Translations under genes and position numbers: made by a program
Shown: positions 44,547 through 54,724 of the stretch, one piece after another
Layout: each line of letters starts with the position of its first letter
How positions within the stretch are numbered: the stretch's first letter is position 1
Notes under the pieces: generated by a model
Database searches by the model: none
The model's input: only the letters and a program-made list of their open reading frames with translations
What the model was told of the DNA's origin: nothing
DNA from: Schaalia odontolytica
GTDB lineage: Bacteria > Actinomycetota > Actinomycetes > Actinomycetales > Actinomycetaceae
Assembly (NCBI RefSeq): GCF_031191545.1
Contig: NZ_CP133472.1
Span: 744,001 to 808,000 of the forward strand
Reading direction: 5' to 3'
Length of the DNA stretch: 64,000 nucleotides

Positions 44547-45023
44547 TCAGGCGGCGGCGCTGGGCGTGGAGGATGTCTGCCCCTCGTCGTCGGGGTTGAT
44601 GACGCACCACCGTTCGACGACGATCGCGATGACACACCACACGACGCCGACGAGGCCACTGAGGCCCGCTCCGATCGCGTTAGAGAGCATCGCGGGTGCC
44701 TCCAGCTGCACGAGAGACACGGCCATGACGCCAAGAAGAAAACCCGTCAGGCCCGAGCCGACGAGGGCGCTCGCCCGCGCAAAGACGGCGACACGCATCG
44801 CGCCGATCGCATCGATCCACGTGTCCTTGCCCGCTCGCAGGCGACGCACTGCCAGGCCGGAGCAGATGAGGCACGCCGTGGCGATCGCAAAGACGACTGC
44901 GGGGCCCGGGGTGACTATCATCGGGGTGCCACCCGCACGCATGTGCGCGAAGAAGCCCAGGAAACTCAGGCCGGCGGCCGCGAGGGCGACCACCAGCACC
45001 CATACGATCGACACGGGCTTCAT
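44547..45023 (-). CDS. DUF3180 family membrane protein
   Basis: A 158-residue integral membrane protein with four predicted helices (residues about 5-27, 35-57, 80-103 and 112-137). It matches the DUF3180 family, commonly encoded directly after folK in actinobacteria. It starts immediately after the folB-folK stop, so the genes are co-transcribed. The biochemical role is unknown; the position suggests a link to pteridine metabolism or only transcriptional convenience. Confidence 0.8.
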   Translation of the reverse strand: MKPVSIVWVLVVALAAAGLSFLGFFAHMRAGGTPMIVTPGPAVVFAIATACLICSGLAVRRLRAGKDTWIDAIGAMRVAVFARASALVGSGLTGFLLGVMAVSLVQLEAPAMLSNAIGAGLSGLVGVVWCVIAIVVERWCVINPDDEGQTSSTPSAAA

Positions 45024-47102
45024 TCAGCGCCTCTTGACGATAGGGATCGCTCCAGTCATCGTGGGCCGCACGACGACGCGACGCAGGATCCCAGTCTGGG
45101 TGGCCTCGTCCTCGGGAATGGGGCCGACGGGGGTACTGTCGGGCAGCCCGGGGGCCAGGATCGTCGAGCGCCCGTCCGCGTGAACGGTGGGTGCGGGCGG
45201 TTCCTCCTCGTGGACCAGGCCGGAGTGGTCGTCGACGACGCGCACGTCGTGCGCGGAGCTGACGGAGAAGTTCCAGTCCGGCAGGGCGATCGAGGAAGGA
45301 GATTCCTCCCGCTTGGATTCAAAGACCGGGACCCAGCGCGGCTTCTCACTGCCGCTGGGCTTGTAGGTTGCCGCGCCGATCTTGCGGGTCATGCGACCGG
45401 CCGGGGAATCCGCGGGCACGGAGGAAACCGGGTGCCAGGAGGGGCGAGACGGGGCCCGCTCTCCGCGGTGACGGCGCTCGCGCTGGGGCGGCACCGAGTA
45501 CGCGGACGCTTCCTGAACGGGCGCTTCCTGAACGGGCGCGGGAGGCTGCGCGGCAGGCTCCGCCTCCTCGTCGGGAGCCACGCGCGACGCGTCGGCAAGG
45601 GGCACGGGGGCCTGCGATGGGGACGCGGGGAGTCTTCCGTCCACCTGAGCCGGGGGCTGCGGCTGCTTGGCGGGCGCGGCCCCGCGAACCTTGGGTGCCT
45701 CGTCACGCGCGACCGTGGGGGCCGGAATGACGGCGGGAGTCGGTGCCACCTCGGGGGCGGGAACGACCTCGGGGGCCGGTGCCACCTCGGGCGTGGGCGC
45801 GACGACGGGGGCGGGCGCGACGACGGGGGCGGGAGCCGTCTCGGCGGCGTCAATGTTCGGTGCCGGAACCACGCCCCCCGGGACGGGGGTGCCCGGGCCG
45901 GTCACGAGGTTGTCGACCTGGCTGATTTCGCCGGTGAGGGTCTCAATGAGTTCGCGCATGTCGGCGCTGGCCTGCTCGGCGCGCTGTGCGAGAAGCTCGT
46001 CGGAGTCGGCCATGACTGCCGCGGGGTCTTCGAGCCAGTCGTCGACCGCGTCGATGATTCCTTCACGGTCGGGAGTGTCGGCCAGCAGCTCGGACACTCG
46101 GCCAACGCCTTCGAGGATCGCGTCGGGATCGCACAGGAGCCAGGGTGCCAGCACGAAGGCGCGCTCCCTGGCACGCGGGTGCGGCAGGGTCAGGACCGGA
46201 TCGGCGGAGGCCAGGCCCTCGATCTGGATGATGTCGATGTCGACGGTGCGCGCACCCCAACGCTCGTGGCGCTCACGTCCGAGCTCACGCTCGATGCGGC
46301 TCGTCTGAACGAAGAGCTCATCGGGGGTCGCAATGGCGGAGCCAACGACGACCGCGTTCCAGTAGTCTGGCTGGGGTGCCTGGCCGGGTGCGAGCACCGG
46401 CTTCGTGCGCATGATCGGCGACACGTCCTCGATCTGGAAGCCCTCCATGTAAGACAGGGCCTCGACCGTATGCATGAGGGTAACGGGAACATCCCCGAGG
46501 TTGCCGCCGATGGCCAGGACGACGCGGCGCGAGCGCAGGTGCGCGGGTCTGGAGGCATCCTCCTCACGCTTGGCCTCGGCGGCGTGCACGGCTCGGCGCG
46601 ACGGAAGGGCCTCACGCTGCTCCTGCTCGGCGGGGCTGGGTGCCTGGGCGCGGCCATAGGTCTCGATCTCGCCGGTGAGGACGGAGCCGTCCTCGGCCTC
46701 GTAAATACCCTTGAGGGACAGCGACAGGGGAATCGCATCGGTCTGGCCAGCCCGCACGGTGACGGACACGTCCACGAAAGGATGATCGATGGGCGCGTCG
46801 GGCTTGTGGACGGTGACCTCGGTGCCGACGACGGCCTCGTGGCTCATGACGCGAGCGGCAATCGTTTCGGCAAGGGTCTCGATGAGGTCGACGGCGCTAC
46901 CGGTGAGGACCGCCATGGCCTCGTCGGCGATGTCCGCGTAGGAGACGGTGGCGGCTATGTCATCGGTAGTCCCCGCGGTCTCCACCCACATGACGATGTC
47001 GGCGCTAAAACGCTGGTTGCGATCGCGCTCGAAGTCGTAGACGCCGTGGTTGGCGAGCGCCCCCAGTCCTTTCAGGGCGATGATGACGCGTCTGTTAGTC
47101 AA
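45024..47102 (-). CDS. folB-folK: Bifunctional dihydroneopterin aldolase / HPPK (FolB-FolK) with long disordered tail
   Basis: A 692-residue fusion. Residues 1-118 are FolB (ALANHGVYDFERDRNQRFSAD), which converts dihydroneopterin to 6-hydroxymethyldihydropterin. Residues about 193-330 are FolK (VLAIGGNLGD and RWGARTVDIDII), which pyrophosphorylates it for FolP. The remaining ~360 residues are unusual for this enzyme: a helical acidic part, then a Pro/Ala/Val/Glu run (PAPVVAP and similar) to about 470, and a basic Ser/Pro tail. The start is TTG 47102 with a GGAG site, overlapping the end of folP by 8 bp. FolB-FolK fusions are common in actinobacteria, but such a tail is not typical. Confidence 0.93.
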   Translation of the reverse strand: MTNRRVIIALKGLGALANHGVYDFERDRNQRFSADIVMWVETAGTTDDIAATVSYADIADEAMAVLTGSAVDLIETLAETIAARVMSHEAVVGTEVTVHKPDAPIDHPFVDVSVTVRAGQTDAIPLSLSLKGIYEAEDGSVLTGEIETYGRAQAPSPAEQEQREALPSRRAVHAAEAKREEDASRPAHLRSRRVVLAIGGNLGDVPVTLMHTVEALSYMEGFQIEDVSPIMRTKPVLAPGQAPQPDYWNAVVVGSAIATPDELFVQTSRIERELGRERHERWGARTVDIDIIQIEGLASADPVLTLPHPRARERAFVLAPWLLCDPDAILEGVGRVSELLADTPDREGIIDAVDDWLEDPAAVMADSDELLAQRAEQASADMRELIETLTGEISQVDNLVTGPGTPVPGGVVPAPNIDAAETAPAPVVAPAPVVAPTPEVAPAPEVVPAPEVAPTPAVIPAPTVARDEAPKVRGAAPAKQPQPPAQVDGRLPASPSQAPVPLADASRVAPDEEAEPAAQPPAPVQEAPVQEASAYSVPPQRERRHRGERAPSRPSWHPVSSVPADSPAGRMTRKIGAATYKPSGSEKPRWVPVFESKREESPSSIALPDWNFSVSSAHDVRVVDDHSGLVHEEEPPAPTVHADGRSTILAPGLPDSTPVGPIPEDEATQTGILRRVVVRPTMTGAIPIVKRR

Positions 47103-47958
47103 CGTCGTTCTCCTTTCGGGCGATGGCCGCCGCGGTGGCTGCTACGTCATGGACCCGAACTGCCCACGCGCCAGCTGCCGCGCAGTAGGCGGCGATGTCC
47201 GCGCTGTTCGCGTCAACGTCGCCTTCGAGGGCCTTGACGAAACGCTTGCGAGACGCCCCCACGAGGACGGGGTATCCGCCCTGAAGAAAGCGCGGAAGTT
47301 CGCGCAGAATCTGCCAGCACTGGTCGCCCGTCAGCGAGAAGCCGAGGCCCGGGTCGATCACAATTTTATCAGGTGTCACACCAGCATCAATAGCGTCTTG
47401 AACCTGGGACCCCACGCGCTCCATCAGCGTGCCCACGAGGTCATCCCCATAATCAAAGTGCTCCCCCGGCATGCCCGGCAGCGCCCGGTAGTGCTGAACG
47501 ACATACGCGCAGCCCGATTCAGCGACCGCCGCATTCATCTCGGGATCCCAGCGCCCGCCACTGACGTCATTGATGATCGCGGCACCCGCGCGGGCAGCCT
47601 CGCGGGCCGTGGACGCGTGCAGCGTATCCACGGACACGATGACGCCGTCGGTGACCAAGGCCTCGACGATCACGCAGATTCGGCCCCATTCCTCGTCCGC
47701 GCTGATGCGCGTCGAGTTCGGCCGAGTCGACTCCCCACCCACATCGATCAGGTCCGCTCCGGCGGCCACCATCTGACGCGCGTGGCCCAGCGCGGCGGCA
47801 ACGTCCGTGTAGCGTCCCCCATCCGAGAAGGAATCGGGGGTGACATTCAGGATGCCCATGATCGCCGTCCGCCCGGTGGGCAGGGTCAGACCCCCCGGCA
47901 GCGCCAGAGGCGGGACCGGGAACGAGGCCGGGGCGGCGGTCAGGGGCAGCGCACTCAC
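47095..47958 (-). CDS. folP: Dihydropteroate synthase
   Basis: A 287-residue FolP, the sulfonamide target. It joins 6-hydroxymethyldihydropterin pyrophosphate with p-aminobenzoate. Motifs are ILNVTPDSFSDGG near 36-48, DVGGESTRP, ISVDT-like VSVDTLHA, NDVSGG, DPGLGF and GASRKRF, all in TIM-barrel order. The start is GTG 47958, one base from the folE stop. It overlaps folB-folK by 8 bp, so translation is coupled along the folate operon. Nothing is odd about its length or active site. Confidence 0.95.
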   Translation of the reverse strand: MSALPLTAAPASFPVPPLALPGGLTLPTGRTAIMGILNVTPDSFSDGGRYTDVAAALGHARQMVAAGADLIDVGGESTRPNSTRISADEEWGRICVIVEALVTDGVIVSVDTLHASTAREAARAGAAIINDVSGGRWDPEMNAAVAESGCAYVVQHYRALPGMPGEHFDYGDDLVGTLMERVGSQVQDAIDAGVTPDKIVIDPGLGFSLTGDQCWQILRELPRFLQGGYPVLVGASRKRFVKALEGDVDANSADIAAYCAAAGAWAVRVHDVAATAAAIARKENDVD

Positions 47959-47959
47959 G

Positions 47960-48529
47960 TCATCGACTCCCGGATAGGACGAGGGCCATCATCTCGGCGC
48001 GTGTCGCACCGTCGTTCATGATGCCGCGCAGGGCGCTGGTCACGGTCGACGAACCGGGCTTGGAGATACCGCGCATCGACATGCACATGTGCTCCGCCTC
48101 GATGACCACGATCACGCCCTGGGGATTGAGGATCTCATCGATCGCGTCGGCGACCTGGGCGGTCAGGCGCTCCTGCACCTGGGGGCGGCGCGCGTAACCC
48201 TCGACCACCCGGGCCAGCTTCGACAGGCCCGTCACGACGCCTCCGCGCGGGATGTAGCCCACGTGGGCGCGGCCGTAGAAGGGCAGCAGGTGGTGCTCAC
48301 ACACCGAGAAGAATGTGATGTCACGGACGAGGACGAGCTCGTCAGTGCCCGCGTGAAACTGGGTGCGCAGGTGCTCGCGCGGGTCCTCGGAAAGGCCCTT
48401 GCACATCTCACGCCAGGCGCGCGCCATGCGGTCGGGGGTACCGACCAGACCCTCGCGCTCGGTGTCCTCACCGATAGCGACGAGTAGGTCGCGCGACGCC
48501 TTCTCGACACCAGCGGGATCGTAGGTCAT
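47960..48529 (-). CDS. folE: GTP cyclohydrolase I FolE
   Basis: A 189-residue FolE1, which converts GTP to dihydroneopterin triphosphate, the first step of folate synthesis. Zinc-ligand and active-site signatures are visible: [29 protein letters not shown], and [14 protein letters not shown] near the C-terminus. The start ATG overlaps the ftsH stop (ATGA). Gene order ftsH-folE-folP-folB/K is a classic actinobacterial arrangement. Because the zinc Cys and His residues are all present, this is a zinc-dependent FolE1, not a FolE2. Confidence 0.96.
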   Translation of the reverse strand: MTYDPAGVEKASRDLLVAIGEDTEREGLVGTPDRMARAWREMCKGLSEDPREHLRTQFHAGTDELVLVRDITFFSVCEHHLLPFYGRAHVGYIPRGGVVTGLSKLARVVEGYARRPQVQERLTAQVADAIDEILNPQGVIVVIEAEHMCMSMRGISKPGSSTVTSALRGIMNDGATRAEMMALVLSGSR

Positions 48530-50571
48530 GCCTGCTCCTCATCCTCGTTCTCAGGGGTGCCCATCACGTCGGACACGTCGATCGGGGAAACCTCGACCGA
48601 AGCCTCGGGGACGGCCGAGGCCCCAACCGAGCCCACGCCGACCGGGTTGCCCATGAGGGCACCGGGAACGGCCGCGTCGGACTGGTAGTTCCACACCTCT
48701 CGCTCGGGTGCCTTCACGACGTCCTTGAAGATCTGCGCGAGCTGAGCCTCGTCGAGGGTCTCCTCCTCGAGCAGGCGCGAGGCCAGCGTGTCCAAAACAG
48801 CGCGGTTGGTCGTCAGGATCTGCCACGCCTCACGCATCGCGTTGTCGAGAAGGCGCCGCACCTCCTCGTCAATGATCGCTGCGGTGTCGTCGGAGAAGGG
48901 GCGCGTTCCCTCGCCGCTGCCGTGCCCGAATGCCTCGGTGTCGGCGTCGCCGAGCTTAACCATGCCGATGCGGTCGCTCATGCCGTAGTCGGTGACCATC
49001 GCGCGAGCCGTCTTCGTGGCCTGCTGAATGTCGTTGGCGGGGCCGGTCGACGGATCGCGGAAGACGATCTCTTCGGCGACGCGCCCACCCATGCCGTAGA
49101 CGAGATCGTCGAGGAGCTGGTTGCGCGTCTTGTTGAAGCGGTCCTCGGTGGGCATGACCATCGTGTAGCCCAGGGCTCGACCGCGCGGAAGGATCGTGAC
49201 CTTCGTGACCGGATCGGTGTAGTTCAGAGCGGCGGCGGCCAGGGCGTGGCCGGCCTCGTGGTAGGCGGTCACGGCCTTGTCGTGGTCGTTCATGACGCGG
49301 GTGCGCTTCTGCGGGCCTGCGATCACGCGGTCGATGGCCTCGTCGATGGCGCGCTCGTCGATGAACTGCATGTTCGAGCGCGCGGTCAGCAGCGCCGCCT
49401 CGTTGAGGACATTCGCTAGGTCCGCACCCGTGAAGCCGGGCGTGCGCTTGGCGATCTGACGCAGGTCGACCTGCTCGGTGAGCGGCTTGCCCTGCGCATG
49501 GACCTTGAGGATCGCCTCGCGGCCCTTCAGGTCCGGTGCCTCGACGGCGATCTGGCGGTCGAAACGCCCCGGACGCAGCAGCGCCGGGTCGAGGATGTCG
49601 GGGCGGTTGGTCGCCGCGATCAAGATGATGTTCGCCCGCTCGTCGAAGCCGTCCATCTCGACGAGGAGCTGGTTCAGGGTCTGCTCGCGCTCGTCGTTGC
49701 CGCCGCCGATGCCGCTGCCGCGGTGGCGACCCACGGCGTCGATCTCGTCGACGAAGATGATGGCCGGAGCGTTCTTCTTCGCACGCTCAAAGAGCTCGCG
49801 CACGCGGGAGGCACCCACGCCGACATAGAGCTCCATGAACTCCGAGCCAGAAATCGAGAAGAAGGGGGCATTCGCCTCGCCCGCAACGGCCTTGGCGAGC
49901 AGTGTCTTACCGGTTCCGGGGGGCCCGTAGAGGAGGACGCCACGAGGAATACGCGCACCCACCTTGTGGAACTTGTCCGGGGAGGCCAAGAACTCGCGGA
50001 TCTCCTCGAGCTCTTCCACGGCCTCGTCCTCACCCGCGACGTCCGAGAAGGTCACGTCGGGGCGCTCCTGGTTGAACTCCTTCGCACGCGAGGCAGTGAA
50101 GCCGCCCATCATGCGCGAGCCCGACATGGAGCGCATGACGAAGTAGAAGGCAGCCATGAGGATCAGCAGCGGCACCAGGAGCTGGAAAATCCCGCCCAGG
50201 ACACCGGACTGGGGACGGATCGCGTTCCAGCCCTTTGCCGGGGCCCTATCGGCCACCGTGTCCAGGATGTCCTTCGTCTGCACGTAGGAGTACGTGAAGT
50301 ACACGTGCTTGCCCAGATCCTCGGTCTTGTCGTCGCCGCCGGTGCTCTGGTGGACGTAGTTTTCCGTCAGCGTCAGGTTCACCTGCTGGGTGCCCTCGTT
50401 GAGGACCACCTTTTCCACCGTGTTACCCGAGATGAGCGCCATGCCCTCCGAGGTCGAGACCGCGCTCGGCTGGGTGGTCTGCCACAGGAACCAGCCGCCC
50501 ATCAGCAAGATGCTGAGCGGAACCAGCACCCACGCCAAGCTGGGGCGTTTATTCTTGATCTTCTCGTTCAC
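48526..50571 (-). CDS. ftsH: ATP-dependent zinc metalloprotease FtsH
   Basis: A 681-residue membrane AAA+ protease. It has two transmembrane helices (about 11-28 and 120-140) flanking an extracytoplasmic domain, an AAA domain with GPPGTGKT and the second region of homology around RPGRFDRQ, and the zinc protease motif HEAGH in AYHEAGHAL. It degrades unassembled membrane proteins and regulators. The start is GTG 50571. The gene lies between hpt (25 bp) and folE (4 bp overlap). The extended C-terminal tail after YQSDAAVPG is acidic and low in complexity, as in other actinobacteria. Confidence 0.97.
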   Translation of the reverse strand: MNEKIKNKRPSLAWVLVPLSILLMGGWFLWQTTQPSAVSTSEGMALISGNTVEKVVLNEGTQQVNLTLTENYVHQSTGGDDKTEDLGKHVYFTYSYVQTKDILDTVADRAPAKGWNAIRPQSGVLGGIFQLLVPLLILMAAFYFVMRSMSGSRMMGGFTASRAKEFNQERPDVTFSDVAGEDEAVEELEEIREFLASPDKFHKVGARIPRGVLLYGPPGTGKTLLAKAVAGEANAPFFSISGSEFMELYVGVGASRVRELFERAKKNAPAIIFVDEIDAVGRHRGSGIGGGNDEREQTLNQLLVEMDGFDERANIILIAATNRPDILDPALLRPGRFDRQIAVEAPDLKGREAILKVHAQGKPLTEQVDLRQIAKRTPGFTGADLANVLNEAALLTARSNMQFIDERAIDEAIDRVIAGPQKRTRVMNDHDKAVTAYHEAGHALAAAALNYTDPVTKVTILPRGRALGYTMVMPTEDRFNKTRNQLLDDLVYGMGGRVAEEIVFRDPSTGPANDIQQATKTARAMVTDYGMSDRIGMVKLGDADTEAFGHGSGEGTRPFSDDTAAIIDEEVRRLLDNAMREAWQILTTNRAVLDTLASRLLEEETLDEAQLAQIFKDVVKAPEREVWNYQSDAAVPGALMGNPVGVGSVGASAVPEASVEVSPIDVSDVMGTPENEDEEQA

Positions 50572-50596
50572 GTGCGTCCCTTACAGGTCGGTGTTC

Positions 50597-51151
50597 TCAG
50601 TTGGTGTAGACGTGCGGCTGCAGCGTTCCAACGAAGGGCAGGTTGCGGTACTTCTCGGCGTAATCCAGGCCGTAACCGACGACGAATTCGTCAGGGATAT
50701 CGAAGCCCACGTAGGTCACATCCACGTCAACCTTGGCTGCCTCCGGCTTGCGCAGAGCGGTGGCAATCTTCACGGAGGCGGCACCGCGCCCGAGCAGGTT
50801 GGCCTGCAGCCAGGACAGGGTTAGGCCCGAGTCGATGATGTCCTCGACGATCAGCACATGGCGTCCGGCCACATCCTGGTCGAGGTCCTTCAGGATGCGC
50901 ACGACCCCCGAGGTCTTGGTGCCCGACCCGTAGGAGGAAACGGCCATCCAGTCCATCTCGAGGGGGATGTGCAACTTGCGCGACAGATCCGCCATCACCA
51001 TGACGGCTCCGCGCAGGACGCCGACGATCAGCAGCTCTTCGCCCGCGTAGTCGCGGTCGATCTGCTCGGCCATTTCACCGAGCCGACGATCCATGTCCTC
51101 TGCGGTAACGAGGATTTCCTTCAGGTCATTTCCCATGTCGGTGGCGTCCAC
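50597..51151 (-). CDS. hpt: Hypoxanthine phosphoribosyltransferase
   Basis: A 184-residue purine salvage enzyme that makes IMP or GMP from hypoxanthine or guanine and PRPP. The PRPP-binding motif VLIVEDIIDSGLT, the substrate loop MDWMAVSSYGSGTKTSG and the C-terminal VGYGLDYAEKYRNLPFVG are all present. I chose GTG 51151 because GAGG sits about 7 nt upstream; ATG 51136 is an alternative. It precedes ftsH by 25 bp and follows tilS, the tilS-hpt-ftsH order found in many Gram-positives. Confidence 0.95.
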   Translation of the reverse strand: MDATDMGNDLKEILVTAEDMDRRLGEMAEQIDRDYAGEELLIVGVLRGAVMVMADLSRKLHIPLEMDWMAVSSYGSGTKTSGVVRILKDLDQDVAGRHVLIVEDIIDSGLTLSWLQANLLGRGAASVKIATALRKPEAAKVDVDVTYVGFDIPDEFVVGYGLDYAEKYRNLPFVGTLQPHVYTN

Positions 51152-51190
51152 CGTGGCCTCATTTCGTTGGTTTGTAACGCGATCGGTTCC

Positions 51191-51218
51191 ACTCTAAGCG
51201 TGCCACATAACCGTGCAA
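51191..51218 (-). promoter_or_regulatory. Candidate promoter for hpt-ftsH-fol
   Basis: On the minus strand, TTGCAC (51218-51213) is followed after 16 bp by TAGAGT (51196-51191), 40 bp before the hpt start. The 172-bp gap between tilS and hpt is the largest in this gene run, which supports a separate promoter. Confidence 0.4.
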
Positions 51219-51323
51219 CCGCACCAGGAAAACAAAGATTCTCACTGTGAGCGCAACATCTTGTGAGCGCGCTCGTGGCGCATTGAGAGCCCCGCGGCCC
51301 GGCGAGTGGCACTCCGTCATCCG

Positions 51324-52406
51324 TCACGGTTCGTTCCCGCTCTCACCCTCCCGGCACGCAGAGACAACGATCTGAGCGTCGTCTCCACGCCCGACACGTG
51401 AGGCGATGCCCCCGGGCAGGTGGATCGGCCCCTGTCCTCGCCATGCGACGACGAGGTCGTCGAGATCGTCGACGTGCGAGCTCGACAGAGCCCGCAGCCC
51501 GGCGGCTCCTGCGGCCCGGAGAAGGGCGCGCGTGCGCACCGCCCGAGGAGCGCCCCGCAGGTGCGACACCCGCACGACCACGGGGGCGTTGCCCGCACCA
51601 CCTCCTTCGACGGCCACCCGGGCAGCGTCGGTGAGCTTCCGAGCCCACCCGTTCAGGGCGTCATCGTCTGCCGCACACAGGGCGGCCGTGCGGGCCAACG
51701 CGGGAATGGGATCCACCCCTAGGGCCGAGGCCAGGGCCGGGATCGCGCGGTGACGCACAGCCGAGCGGCGCAGCGGGCTCCCATCGGCGGCCCGCCAGGG
51801 GCCGTCAACGGCGTTCGTCGGATCCTCCACCGGTGCCAGGCCCACCTGCCCGCACGCCGCCTCCGTGTCCGTTCGCCGCAGTCCCAGGAGGGGTCGCAGC
51901 CACGTGACACCATCGGCGTCGCGCGAGATCGGGGCGATAGCACGCAGGGATGAGGGGCCGGAGCCTCGCGCCAGGCGCAGCAGCACCGTCTCAGCCTGGT
52001 CGTCCATCGTGTGTCCGAGGAGGATCGGAGCCCTCTCGCGCAGAGCGACCGCTCGCAGGGCGGATCGCCGCGCGTCCCTGGCCGAGGCCTCCGGGCCTCC
52101 CCGGCCCGCGACAGCCACGGTCTCGACGAGGGCTCGCGCGCCCAGGGACTCGGACAGGTCAGCAACGTCGCGAGCCTCTCGCGCACTCTCCTCGCGCAGG
52201 CCGTGGTCCACCGTCACCGTGACAACGGGGATTCCCGCTCGCGCGGCCACATCTATCGTCGTCAGCGCCAACGCCAACGAATCCGCGCCACCCGACAGGC
52301 CGACGACGAGAGCGGGCGGGGCCCCGGCCTCGTCCATGAAGGAGGTCAGGTGCGCGCGCACCGCCAGCGAGCAGGCGCGCAGGGTGCCGCTCGGATTCGC
52401 CCCCAC
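51324..52406 (-). CDS. tilS: tRNA(Ile)-lysidine synthetase TilS
   Basis: About 360 residues. The PP-loop ATP pyrophosphatase motif SGGADSLAL is near residue 36, followed by VTVDHGLR and GHTMDDQAETVLLRL, which define TilS. The enzyme modifies C34 of the AUA-reading tRNA(Ile2) to lysidine and is essential. The start is uncertain: GTG 52406, 14 nt after the upstream stop, gives a family-like N-terminus, and GTG 52430 would overlap the upstream gene. The frame upstream of that is a shadow of the neighbouring gene. Confidence 0.92.
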   Translation of the reverse strand: MGANPSGTLRACSLAVRAHLTSFMDEAGAPPALVVGLSGGADSLALALTTIDVAARAGIPVVTVTVDHGLREESAREARDVADLSESLGARALVETVAVAGRGGPEASARDARRSALRAVALRERAPILLGHTMDDQAETVLLRLARGSGPSSLRAIAPISRDADGVTWLRPLLGLRRTDTEAACGQVGLAPVEDPTNAVDGPWRAADGSPLRRSAVRHRAIPALASALGVDPIPALARTAALCAADDDALNGWARKLTDAARVAVEGGGAGNAPVVVRVSHLRGAPRAVRTRALLRAAGAAGLRALSSSHVDDLDDLVVAWRGQGPIHLPGGIASRVGRGDDAQIVVSACREGESGNEP

Positions 52407-52419
52407 GAGGCGTGAAGCG

Positions 52420-53262
52420 TCAGCGCACACGCGCCAGCCACGCGGAAGGATCCGCGTACTCCCGGGCGCTCGGCAGCGCCTCGACGCCCGACAGGAGGCG
52501 GGCGATCGCGCCCTCGCGCACGACGGTGCGCGCGAAACCCTCGGTCTGGGCCTGCATGGCCTCGACTCCAGCGAGGGGCATACCCGCCGCCGCGCACGCG
52601 CGCACCAGGGCCACCCCTCCGGCGTGGGCGCGGTGGGTGCGCAGCCACTGGATCGACGGCAGGTCGCGGGGCGTGAGGACCTCCATCTGCGCCGTGGGCA
52701 GCGCGTCGAGGAGCAGGACAATGCGAACCAGCTCATCGCTGCGCTCAGGCAGCGCGTGAATGAGGTCCGCGATGTAGGGAACAAGGTGGGGCGCGTGCGT
52801 CAGGTGGACACCACGAAGACCCGTGCACAGGGACACCCAGCGGCACCAGTCCGTCTGGTCCAGGGCGTAGCGCTGGGCATCGGCGAGCACGTTGGGGGCC
52901 ACGAGGATGCGCCGCCCGGCGTTAATGTCCCAGATGCCCGTCGCGTCCTTCGACAGGGCGCGCAAGATGATGGCCTCGGCGGCCAGCACGAGGGGCGTGC
53001 GCTTATCCTCAAAACGCTCGAGCAGCGACCCCACCGAACGAATCAGTGCGCGCCGGTCCACGACGAGAGTCGAGGAGGCAGCGACCTTCTCCGATGGTTC
53101 GGGCAAGGTGGAGAGCTCGGCGAGCCTGCGGTTCGACCACTCCACCGATCGACGCAGGCGCGCCACCACGGCGGAGGCACCCACGCGAGAGGCCGACGGT
53201 CCCGCATACGACAGCGAGGCGAGAACTCCCGCGACGTCGCGCGGGCCAAACGGCATATCCAT
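52420..53262 (-). CDS. DUF2342/zinc-metalloprotease-like protein lacking the HExxH motif
   Basis: A 280-residue protein in the exact place (between dacB and tilS) where actinobacteria usually encode a DUF2342 'zinc-dependent metalloprotease' of about 350-480 residues. It keeps the family frame: NRRLAELST, VDRRALIRS, a GIWDI-GRRILVAPNVL element (usually GVLGQYDP), and a WxRWVSL strand-helix. Where the family has WVCLHExTH, this protein reads WVSLCTGLRGVHLTHAP, so both zinc histidines and the glutamate are absent. It also ends early. It is probably catalytically dead. It starts 5 bp after the dacB stop and is followed by tilS after 14 bp. Confidence 0.65.
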   Translation of the reverse strand: MDMPFGPRDVAGVLASLSYAGPSASRVGASAVVARLRRSVEWSNRRLAELSTLPEPSEKVAASSTLVVDRRALIRSVGSLLERFEDKRTPLVLAAEAIILRALSKDATGIWDINAGRRILVAPNVLADAQRYALDQTDWCRWVSLCTGLRGVHLTHAPHLVPYIADLIHALPERSDELVRIVLLLDALPTAQMEVLTPRDLPSIQWLRTHRAHAGGVALVRACAAAGMPLAGVEAMQAQTEGFARTVVREGAIARLLSGVEALPSAREYADPSAWLARVR

Positions 53263-53266
53263 GACC

Positions 53267-54622
53267 CTAGTTTAGCCCGGCCAGGCTTTCCTCGAAGGCG
53301 TCCAGGCGGCCGCGCGTGGCGTAGGCGCCATCGGTCACCCGGTCATGCCCGATCGACACGAGAAGGACCCGCCCGCTCTGGGTGAGGACGGAGCCCGACA
53401 GGGAGGTGACCTCTTGGAGGGCACCCGTCTTGGCCTGCACGTTTCCGACCGCAGGTTCCTCGGTCATGCGCTGGGAGAGCGTACCCACGAGGCCCGCCCA
53501 CGGCAGCAGGCGCATCGTGTTTGCGCCCGTCCCCTGCCCCGCGTAGGAGGCCTTCAGGACGCCAACGAGCGTGTCAGCGCTGATCTTGTCGTTGCTCGAC
53601 AGGCCCGAACAGTCCTCGAGGCTCAGGCCGTCCGTGGGCACGCCAGCGGCGATCAGAGCGCTACGCACCGTATCTGTCGCACCCTCGTACGTCGAGGGAG
53701 CACCGGCAGCGCGAGCGGCGAAACGACAATACTGATCCGCGAGCGTGTTGTCGGAGTGGGCGAGCATCCAACGCAGCTGCTCCCCCATCGTCGCGGAAGA
53801 CACCGACGCGAGAGCTCCGGCACCCGCCGGGGCATCGCCGGCCTCGCCGAGCGCCGCAGTGATCCCCGCGGCACCCAGCGCCTGCGAGAACACCTGCGCG
53901 ACGCGACCGGGCGCATCCGAGTAGAAAGCGTTTGCACCCTCGTAGGTGCGCCCCGCGTCGATCGCCATCGGCCCGACGTGGCCCTCGTAGGAACCAACCT
54001 CCTGCGCATCCCACGACGCCAAGTGCGAGGCCCCATCGAAGAGCGTGCCGCGCCAATTCAGGGTCACCGCGGTGATGCCGCGCTGCGTGAGGGCTGCCGC
54101 CGCATCGTTGGCGAGCGTTTGCAGTCCCGCGCGCCCGGAAACCTCAACCTCGTCGGAGGTGCCGATGCCCAGGAGCAGATCGCCTTCGGAGTCAAGGTAG
54201 AGAGTCTGATTGTCGGCTCCCAGGAGCGCGCTCGTCGTCAGCGTCGCCGTCGGGTCCAGGTGCGTCAGCGCCGAGAAAGCCGCGAGCGTCTTCGTCGTCG
54301 AGGCGGGCGTGTGCGCCGTCGACGCTTGCGCGTCGAGCAGCACCTCGCCGGTCTGGGCATCCACGACCGTGCCCCACGCCGTGTAGCCGCCTTCGGCCGC
54401 GGCAGCCGCGACCGGTGCCCACAGCGCTTCCACGTCGGCGGCATTCACCGGATTGCCCGCGCCCTTCGCGTCGCCAGAAATCGTCGCAGCCTCAAGGGTC
54501 GAGGCCGTTGGGGCGTCCGCCGGAGTGGCCGTTTGCGGGGCGCAACCGGCACCGATGAGCGCCGCCGTCGCCACGAGTGCGGCGCTAGCGCTTACAATGG
54601 CCCCCATAGACGTGCGATGCAT
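53267..54622 (-). CDS. dacB: D-alanyl-D-alanine carboxypeptidase/endopeptidase (DacB/PBP4, class C)
   Basis: A 451-residue exported penicillin-binding protein. The N-terminus has a signal peptide with a possible lipobox (IGAGC, Cys27). Active-site motifs are STTK at 108-111, SDN in HSDNTLADQ and KTG in VQAKTGAL. The insertion between the first two motifs is typical of class C enzymes. It trims peptide stems and cross-links in the wall. An AAGGGAAG ribosome binding site precedes ATG 54622. It is divergent from ppa and heads the long minus-strand run through tilS, hpt, ftsH and the fol genes. Confidence 0.93.
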   Translation of the reverse strand: MHRTSMGAIVSASAALVATAALIGAGCAPQTATPADAPTASTLEAATISGDAKGAGNPVNAADVEALWAPVAAAAAEGGYTAWGTVVDAQTGEVLLDAQASTAHTPASTTKTLAAFSALTHLDPTATLTTSALLGADNQTLYLDSEGDLLLGIGTSDEVEVSGRAGLQTLANDAAAALTQRGITAVTLNWRGTLFDGASHLASWDAQEVGSYEGHVGPMAIDAGRTYEGANAFYSDAPGRVAQVFSQALGAAGITAALGEAGDAPAGAGALASVSSATMGEQLRWMLAHSDNTLADQYCRFAARAAGAPSTYEGATDTVRSALIAAGVPTDGLSLEDCSGLSSNDKISADTLVGVLKASYAGQGTGANTMRLLPWAGLVGTLSQRMTEEPAVGNVQAKTGALQEVTSLSGSVLTQSGRVLLVSIGHDRVTDGAYATRGRLDAFEESLAGLN

Positions 54623-54724
54623 GGACTTCCCTTCGTGGTCACTTCGGTATCTACATTACCCGTCCATGCGGCGACACAACCAACCGGACCCCCGAGTTTC
54701 GGGGCTAATCAGGAAGGCGCGGCC

